Shown here: positions 59,091 to 64,000 of the stretch, in pieces
Position numbering within the stretch: the stretch's first letter is position 1
How the letters are laid out: each line of letters opens with the position of its first letter
Source of the DNA: Rhodoblastus acidophilus
GTDB lineage: Bacteria > Pseudomonadota > Alphaproteobacteria > Rhizobiales > Beijerinckiaceae
Direction of reading: 5' to 3'
NCBI RefSeq assembly: GCF_900187365.1
Contig: NZ_FYDG01000011.1
Coordinates: 1-64,000, forward strand
Length of the DNA: 64,000 nt
Made by a program: the position numbers and the translations under genes
The notes under the pieces: generated by a model
Database searches by the model: none
What the model was told of the DNA's origin: nothing
The model's input: the letters and a program-made list of their open reading frames with translations, nothing else

Positions 59091-61285
59091 GCGACCTCCT
59101 TCCGCGCGCCGGTCGCGCCGTCGTCTTCGTCGCCGGTCGCGTTTTGCAGCTTCCACAGATAGGCGTAGAGGCCGTTCGGCTTCGCCAGCAGTTCGGCATG
59201 CGTTCCCGCTTCGGCGATGCGGCCGTCGAACATGCCGATGATCGTGTCGCAGTCGCGCACGGCGGCGAGCCGGTGGGCGATGATGAAGACGGTGCGCCCC
59301 TGGACGATGGCGCGCATGTTGCGCTGGATGATGCGTTCGCTCTCGTAGTCGAGCGCCGAGGTGGCCTCGTCGAAGATCAGGATGCGGGGATTGGTCGAGA
59401 GCGCCCGCGCGATGGCGATGCGCTGGCGCTGCCCGCCGGACAGATTGGCGCCGCGCTCCTCCAGCACCGTCTCGTAGCCTTCCGGCAGCTTGTTGATGAA
59501 TTCCTCCGCGCCCGCGAGTCGGGCCATGGCGATGACATGCGCGCGCGACATCGACGGGTTGGCGAGCGCGATATTGTCGTGGATGGAGCGGTTGAACAGC
59601 AGGTTCTCCTGCAGCACGACGCCGATATTGGCGCGCAGCCACGCCGGGTCGAGATGGGCGAGATCCGCGCCGTCGAGCAGCACCTGGCCTTCCTCGGGAC
59701 TGTAGAACCGCTGCGCCAGCTTGGTCAGGGTGGACTTGCCGGAGCCGGAGGGGCCGACAATGCCGATGCAGCGCCCCGGCGACACCGCGAACGAAATGTT
59801 CTTCAACACCTGCGGCGCATTGGGACGATAGCGGAAGCAGACATTTCTGAATTCGATATGCCCGCGCGGCGGCGGCAGCGGCGTCGAGATGGTCGGCGCA
59901 TGTTCCGGCGCGCTGTTGAGGATATCGCCGAGCCGCTCGACGGAAATCTGCACCTGCTGGAAATCCTGCCACAGCTGCGACAGCCGCAGGATCGGCTGCG
60001 ACACCTGTCCCGCGATCATGTTGAAGGCGACGAGTTCGCCGACGGTGAGTTCGCCGTCGATGACGGCCTTGGCGCCGAACAGCAGCAGCGCCGCCGACGA
60101 CAGTTTCGACACGAACTGGATCGCCTGTTGCGCCTTGGCGCCGAGCATGGAGGCGCTGAACGAGGCCCGGACATAGGCCGCGAGCCGGTCCTCCCATTCC
60201 CGCGCCATGATCGGCTCGACGGCGGCCGCCTTGATGGTCTGCATGCCCACCACGGATTCGACCAGCATCTGCTGGCTTTCGGCGCCGCGATTGAATTTCT
60301 CGTTGAGCTTTTCCGACAGCAGCGGCCGCGCCAGCGTGGCGATCAGCAGGTAGAGCGGAATGGTGGCGATCACCACCAGCGTCAGCTTCCAGGAATAGGC
60401 GAACAACACGCCGATGAAGATGAAGCAGAACAACAGATCGAGCGCGGAAAACAGGCCTTGTCCGGTCAAGAAGCCGCGAATGCTCTCCAGCTCCCGCATG
60501 CGCGCCACGGTCTGCCCGGTGGCGCGGGTCTCGAAATAGGAGACCGGCAATTTCGCCAGATGCCGGAACAGCCGCTTGCCCAGCTCGACGTCGATGCGGT
60601 TGGTGGTGTGGGTCAGGGCGTAGCTGCGCAGATATTGCAGCACGGCGTCGAACACGCCGATGACGACGAGGCCCGCGACCAGCACGAACAGGGTGGAATA
60701 GCCGCGCTGCGTCAGAACCTTGTCGACGACGACCTGGAAGAACAGCGGCGACACCAGCGCGAAGATCTGCACGAACAGGCTGGCGAGCAGAACATGGCCG
60801 AACGGTTTGCGGTAGCGCCACAGCGAAGGCAGGAACCAGCGGAACCCGAACGTGCGGGGGTCGGCGCCGAAGCCGATGCGGCGGGTGACCAGCAGCACAT
60901 GCGGCTTGATCGCGGCGGCGAGGTCGTCGAGCGCAAAATCCGTAGGCGCTTGCGTGATCGGGTTGAGCGTGCGCCATTGGGCGTCGGGCGTGCGTCCGGT
61001 GAGGATGAGGAACCCGCCGGTCTTGAGTTCGACCAGCGCGGGAACCGGCATGCCCGCGAGCCGCTCGGGCTTGCCGAAGCTGGTGAGGCGCGCCTTGAGG
61101 CCGAGGAAACGCGCGGCGATCATCAGATCCTTGCCGTCGGCGGCCGTCTTGTGCAGGGCGAGCTCCCGCAGCAGATGGGCGGGATCGGCGGCGATGCGGT
61201 AGTAGCCGGCGATGGCGCAGAGGCCGCACAGGCCGGATGCGTCCGGGGCGTCCAGAACAGGCTCTGACGAAACGCTGGAACTCAT
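59087..61285 (-). CDS. Type I secretion ABC transporter with inactive C39-like domain
   Basis: A 732-residue fused permease-ATPase. An N-terminal C39-like domain (about 15-140) precedes six membrane helices and the ATPase with Walker A GPSGSGKST, signature LSGGQRQR and Walker B ILIFDEATSALD. In the C39-like domain a cysteine is present (C20 in GLCGLCAIAGYYR, aligned with the HlyB non-catalytic Tyr), but the catalytic histidine is not: the strand reads GGFLILTGR instead of HFxxL. It is therefore probably a substrate-docking domain as in HlyB, not a leader peptidase. It exports unfolded protein, most likely the adjacent repeat protease. Confidence 0.92.
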   Translation of the reverse strand: MSSSVSSEPVLDAPDASGLCGLCAIAGYYRIAADPAHLLRELALHKTAADGKDLMIAARFLGLKARLTSFGKPERLAGMPVPALVELKTGGFLILTGRTPDAQWRTLNPITQAPTDFALDDLAAAIKPHVLLVTRRIGFGADPRTFGFRWFLPSLWRYRKPFGHVLLASLFVQIFALVSPLFFQVVVDKVLTQRGYSTLFVLVAGLVVIGVFDAVLQYLRSYALTHTTNRIDVELGKRLFRHLAKLPVSYFETRATGQTVARMRELESIRGFLTGQGLFSALDLLFCFIFIGVLFAYSWKLTLVVIATIPLYLLIATLARPLLSEKLNEKFNRGAESQQMLVESVVGMQTIKAAAVEPIMAREWEDRLAAYVRASFSASMLGAKAQQAIQFVSKLSSAALLLFGAKAVIDGELTVGELVAFNMIAGQVSQPILRLSQLWQDFQQVQISVERLGDILNSAPEHAPTISTPLPPPRGHIEFRNVCFRYRPNAPQVLKNISFAVSPGRCIGIVGPSGSGKSTLTKLAQRFYSPEEGQVLLDGADLAHLDPAWLRANIGVVLQENLLFNRSIHDNIALANPSMSRAHVIAMARLAGAEEFINKLPEGYETVLEERGANLSGGQRQRIAIARALSTNPRILIFDEATSALDYESERIIQRNMRAIVQGRTVFIIAHRLAAVRDCDTIIGMFDGRIAEAGTHAELLAKPNGLYAYLWKLQNATGDEDDGATGARKEVA

Positions 61286-61496
61286 GAGGGATGTTGCAAC
61301 CTTTGGGTGTATTAATTGACAAAATACAATTCCTGAGTGTCAATCCGGTTAATGGGCCGCCGGCGCGACGCGCGTCATCTTTATGTTTTCCTTATGCGGA
61401 CGCATCGCATTCCACATCGCTTCCTTACGCGGCTTTGTGCGACTGTGCGGAAAACAGATCGTGACCGCCACGACAAAGGCCCAGCAGGATGCGTTG

Positions 61497-63440
61497 ATGT
61501 CGCAAGACGCCTTAGAAGAGCCTTCCATCGAGTCTGCCGTTTCCGCCCCCTCGACGCTCCCGCAAGTCCCCGCCGGCCCCGACCCTCATCCCGAAGGGTT
61601 CTGGACCATGATGCTCGGCTCGATGGGCGTGGTGTTCGGGGATATCGGCACCAGCCCGCTCTATGCGCTGAAAACCGCGCTCGACCACATGAAGGCCGAC
61701 GGCGTGGTGGAATCGGAGGTGATCGGCGTCGTTTCGCTGCTGATCTGGGCCTTGTTCATCACGGTGACGCTGAAATATGTCGCGTTTTTGATGCGGGCCG
61801 ACAACAAGGGCGAAGGCGGCACGCTGTCGCTGATGGCGCTGGCGCGCAAGTCGCTTGGCCGCGGCTCGAAACTGATTTTCGTGCTCGGCGTCGCCGGCGC
61901 GGCGCTGTTTTCCGGCGACGCCATCATCACCCCGGCGATCTCGGTCCTGTCGGCGGTGGAGGGCCTCAACACGGCCTCGCCCGCGTTTCAGCCCTATGTC
62001 CTGCCGATCGCCGTGGTCATTCTGGTGTCGCTGTTCGTGGCGCAGAGCAACGGAACCGCGCGGGTGGCGTCGTTCTTCGGGCCGGTGATGGTGGTGTTTT
62101 TCGGCCTGCTCTCCGTGCTCGGCGTCGCCCACATTTCCGATGCCCCGCGCATTCTCACGGCGTTCAACCCTTTGCTGGGCCTGAGCTTCCTGTTCGGCCA
62201 CGGCGCCGCGGGCTTTGTCACGCTCGGCCTCGTCTTCCTCGCCGTGACCGGCGCCGAGGCGCTTTACGCCGACATGGGCCATTTCGGCCGCAAGCCGATT
62301 CAAATCGCCTGGCTGTGCTTCGTGCTTCCGGCCTTGGTGTGCAATTACCTCGGGCAGGGCGCGCTGGTGCTGAACGACCCCGAGGCGGTCAAGGATCCAT
62401 TTTATCTGATGGCGCCGCAATGGGCGCTGATTCCCTTCGTCCTGCTCGCCACGGCGGCGACCGTCATCGCCTCGCAGGCGGTGATCACCGGCGCGTTTTC
62501 GCTGTCGCGTCAGGCGATCCAGCTCGGTCTGCTCCCGCGCCTGGAAATCCAGCACACCTCCGCCAGCACGGAAGGGCAGATCTACGTGCCGCGTGTGAAT
62601 CGGATGCTGCTGATCGGCGTGCTGCTGCTGGTGTTCCTGTTCCGCAGTTCGGACAATCTCGCCAACGCCTATGGCATCGCCGTCACCGGCACCATGCTGG
62701 TCACCACCAGCCTCGCCTTTTTCGTGGTGCGCAATTCATGGGGCTGGCCGCTCCGGGTCGCGCTGCCGGTGATCGGCTTCTTTCTGGCGGTCGATCTGGC
62801 GTTTATGGCGGCCAATCTGGTCAAGGTGTTCGAGGGCGGCTGGGCGCCGCTGACGATGGGCGCGCTGGCCATGGTCATCATGTGGACCTGGGTGCGCGGC
62901 TCCGACCTCCTGCGCAAGAAGACGCAGCGCGATTCCATTCCGACCGCCGATCTCATCCGGCTGCTGGAGAAATCGAGGCCGCAGCGCGTCGCCGGCACGG
63001 CGGTGTTCCTCACCGGCGATCCTCAGGTCGCGCCTTCGGCGCTGATGCACAACCTCAAGCATAACAAGGTGGTGCATGAGAATGTGGTGATCATGAACAT
63101 CGTCACCGAGTCGATCCCGCGCGTGTCCGAGGCCTGCCGTTTCGAGATCGGAAAGCTGTCCGGGGATTTCCTCCAGGTCACCCTGCATTTCGGCTATATG
63201 GAAAGCCCGCGCGTGCCCGCCGCCATGGCGCTGATGCGCAAGGCCGGCTACAAGTTCGACATCATGACGACGTCGTTCTTCCTCGGCAAACGGACGCTGA
63301 AAACCTCGCCGGCGTCGGGAATGCCGGTCTGGCAGGACAAGCTGTTCGTCACGCTGGCGAAGCAATCGGCCAACGCCACCGACTTCTTCTCAATCCCGTC
63401 GGACCGGGTGATCGAACTGGGCGCGCAAGTCACCATCTGA
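61497..63440 (+). CDS. kup: Low-affinity potassium transporter Kup
   Basis: A 647-residue membrane protein of the KUP/HAK family with about 12 hydrophobic segments in the first 460 residues and a soluble C-terminal domain. GVVFGDIGTSPLYALKTAL is the family signature, and GDAIITPAISVLSAVEGL lies in the transport core. It imports K+ with H+. ATG 61497 has an AGGA ribosome-binding site; an upstream GTG at 61461 is an alternative. It is divergent from the type I secretion operon and converges with the KdpE-like gene. Confidence 0.94.
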   Translation: MSQDALEEPSIESAVSAPSTLPQVPAGPDPHPEGFWTMMLGSMGVVFGDIGTSPLYALKTALDHMKADGVVESEVIGVVSLLIWALFITVTLKYVAFLMRADNKGEGGTLSLMALARKSLGRGSKLIFVLGVAGAALFSGDAIITPAISVLSAVEGLNTASPAFQPYVLPIAVVILVSLFVAQSNGTARVASFFGPVMVVFFGLLSVLGVAHISDAPRILTAFNPLLGLSFLFGHGAAGFVTLGLVFLAVTGAEALYADMGHFGRKPIQIAWLCFVLPALVCNYLGQGALVLNDPEAVKDPFYLMAPQWALIPFVLLATAATVIASQAVITGAFSLSRQAIQLGLLPRLEIQHTSASTEGQIYVPRVNRMLLIGVLLLVFLFRSSDNLANAYGIAVTGTMLVTTSLAFFVVRNSWGWPLRVALPVIGFFLAVDLAFMAANLVKVFEGGWAPLTMGALAMVIMWTWVRGSDLLRKKTQRDSIPTADLIRLLEKSRPQRVAGTAVFLTGDPQVAPSALMHNLKHNKVVHENVVIMNIVTESIPRVSEACRFEIGKLSGDFLQVTLHFGYMESPRVPAAMALMRKAGYKFDIMTTSFFLGKRTLKTSPASGMPVWQDKLFVTLAKQSANATDFFSIPSDRVIELGAQVTI

Positions 63441-63451
63441 TACGGCGCTGT

Positions 63452-64000
63452 TCATTCGCCCGCGCACAGCCGATAGCCGACGCCGGCCTCGGTGCGGATC
63501 AGGCGGGGCGCGTCGGCGTCGGGTTCGAGCTTGGCCCGCAACTGGCCGACGAAAACCCGCAGGTATTGCGTGTCTTGCCGATGCGCCGGCCCCCAGACCT
63601 GCGTCAGGATTTCGCGGTGGGTGACGACCTTGCCGGCGTGGCGCACCAGAACCGCGAGCAGGTCGAATTCCTTCGGCGTCAGCTTGATCGACTGGCCGTC
63701 GCGGCTGACCAGCCGGGCGTCGAGATCGACGCTGAGGCCGTCCGCCTCGAACCGGGCGATCTCCTTTTCCGCAGTTGCGGCGTGGCGCAGCGCCGCCCGC
63801 AGCCGCGCCAGAAATTCGCCGATAGCGAAGGGTTTTTCCACATAATCGTCGGCGCCGAGGTCGAGCGCGGCGATCTTCTCCGCCTCGCGGTCCCGCGCCG
63901 ACAGCACGATCACCGGCGCCTTCGAGAAAGCGCGCGCGCGTTCCAGCACCTCCTTGCCGTCCATGTCCGGCAGGCCCAGGTCGAGCACGATCACGTCGGG
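63452..64000 (-). CDS. kdpE: OmpR/KdpE-type response regulator (partial)
   Basis: The last 182 residues of a response regulator whose N-terminus lies outside the window. The receiver shows VIVLDLGLPDMDG (phospho-acceptor Asp), VIVLSARD and DYVEKPF with the conserved Lys. The C-terminal winged helix has LTPKEFDLLAVLVRHAGKVVTHREIL and LIRTEAGVGYRL. The sequence is close to KdpE, which controls high-affinity K+ uptake, and its position beside kup fits. The kdp genes are presumably beyond the right edge. Confidence 0.85.
   Translation of the reverse strand, partial: PDVIVLDLGLPDMDGKEVLERARAFSKAPVIVLSARDREAEKIAALDLGADDYVEKPFAIGEFLARLRAALRHAATAEKEIARFEADGLSVDLDARLVSRDGQSIKLTPKEFDLLAVLVRHAGKVVTHREILTQVWGPAHRQDTQYLRVFVGQLRAKLEPDADAPRLIRTEAGVGYRLCAGE

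Noticed and set aside
61300-61330. AATTGACAAAATACAATT near the type I secretion/kup divergent region as a further sulfur-island site
   Set aside because: It shares only TTGACA with the motif and lacks the ATAGA half. It is more likely an ordinary promoter element.

Overview
The window looks like chromosomal DNA of a GC-rich alphaproteobacterium, most likely a Hyphomicrobiales (Rhizobiales) member. Support comes from a giant cyclic beta-1,2-glucan synthase, an interspersed palindromic repeat of a type common in that order, Acr3/ArsC arsenic genes, and dense GC-rich coding with long antisense shadow frames. Genus cannot be fixed from the sequence alone.

Layout. (1) 1-3.6 kb: right end of a P2-like prophage (tail genes U, X, D, a GH19 endolysin, a membrane/coiled-coil lysis-type protein). 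(2) 3.9-12.8 kb: accessory cargo with mixed base composition: a D12-class adenine methylase, a hicA/hicB toxin-antitoxin pair with a decayed second copy, an AT-rich MauJ-like gene, and a 1783-residue protein with a PD-(D/E)XK-like nuclease end, a P-loop NTPase and a long helical C-terminus, resembling Avs/STAND antiviral proteins. Sequence resembling a tRNA 3' end near 12.87 kb may mark the edge of the island. (3) 13.7-17.3 kb: an arsenic/metalloid operon (ArsR, permease, mini-thioredoxin, second ArsR, Acr3, ArsC). (4) 17.4-30 kb: a transglutaminase-like protein, small hypotheticals, a divergent cold-shock-like protein and the 8.6-kb ndvB-type gene.

(5) 30-54.6 kb is a sulfur island. It holds an Rrf2 regulator with four cysteines, an XRE-cupin regulator, an SsuA/TauA-type ABC importer co-encoded with a two-subunit CoA-transferase and an enoyl-CoA hydratase, a complete sulfate importer (Sbp, CysT, CysW, CysA), a family 2A encapsulin shell with its cysteine desulfurase cargo, a divergent cysteine synthase plus serine acetyltransferase, a split YeeE/YedE-type transporter, a methyltransferase / DMSP-lyase-like cupin / PLP-fold pair operon, and a second serine acetyltransferase. 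At least seven AT-rich sites sharing the consensus TAGTTGACAAGTTTTATAGA lie in front of these transcription units, which suggests one regulon; a perfect FNR/FixK box lies in the encapsulin-cysK divergent region. Together the genes would import sulfate and organosulfur, make cysteine, and feed it to a compartmentalised desulfurase that could deposit sulfur inside a protein shell.

(6) 54.6-61.3 kb: a type I secretion system (ABC transporter plus HlyD adaptor) next to its probable substrate, an octapeptide-repeat protein with a C-terminal calpain-like (C2) cysteine protease domain. (7) 61.5-64 kb: a Kup potassium transporter and a KdpE-like response regulator cut by the window end.

The most novel points are the methyltransferase/cupin/PLP operon in which one PLP-fold member has lost its catalytic lysine, the shared operator motif linking it to the encapsulin system, the CoA-transferase/importer operon, and the Avs-like protein.
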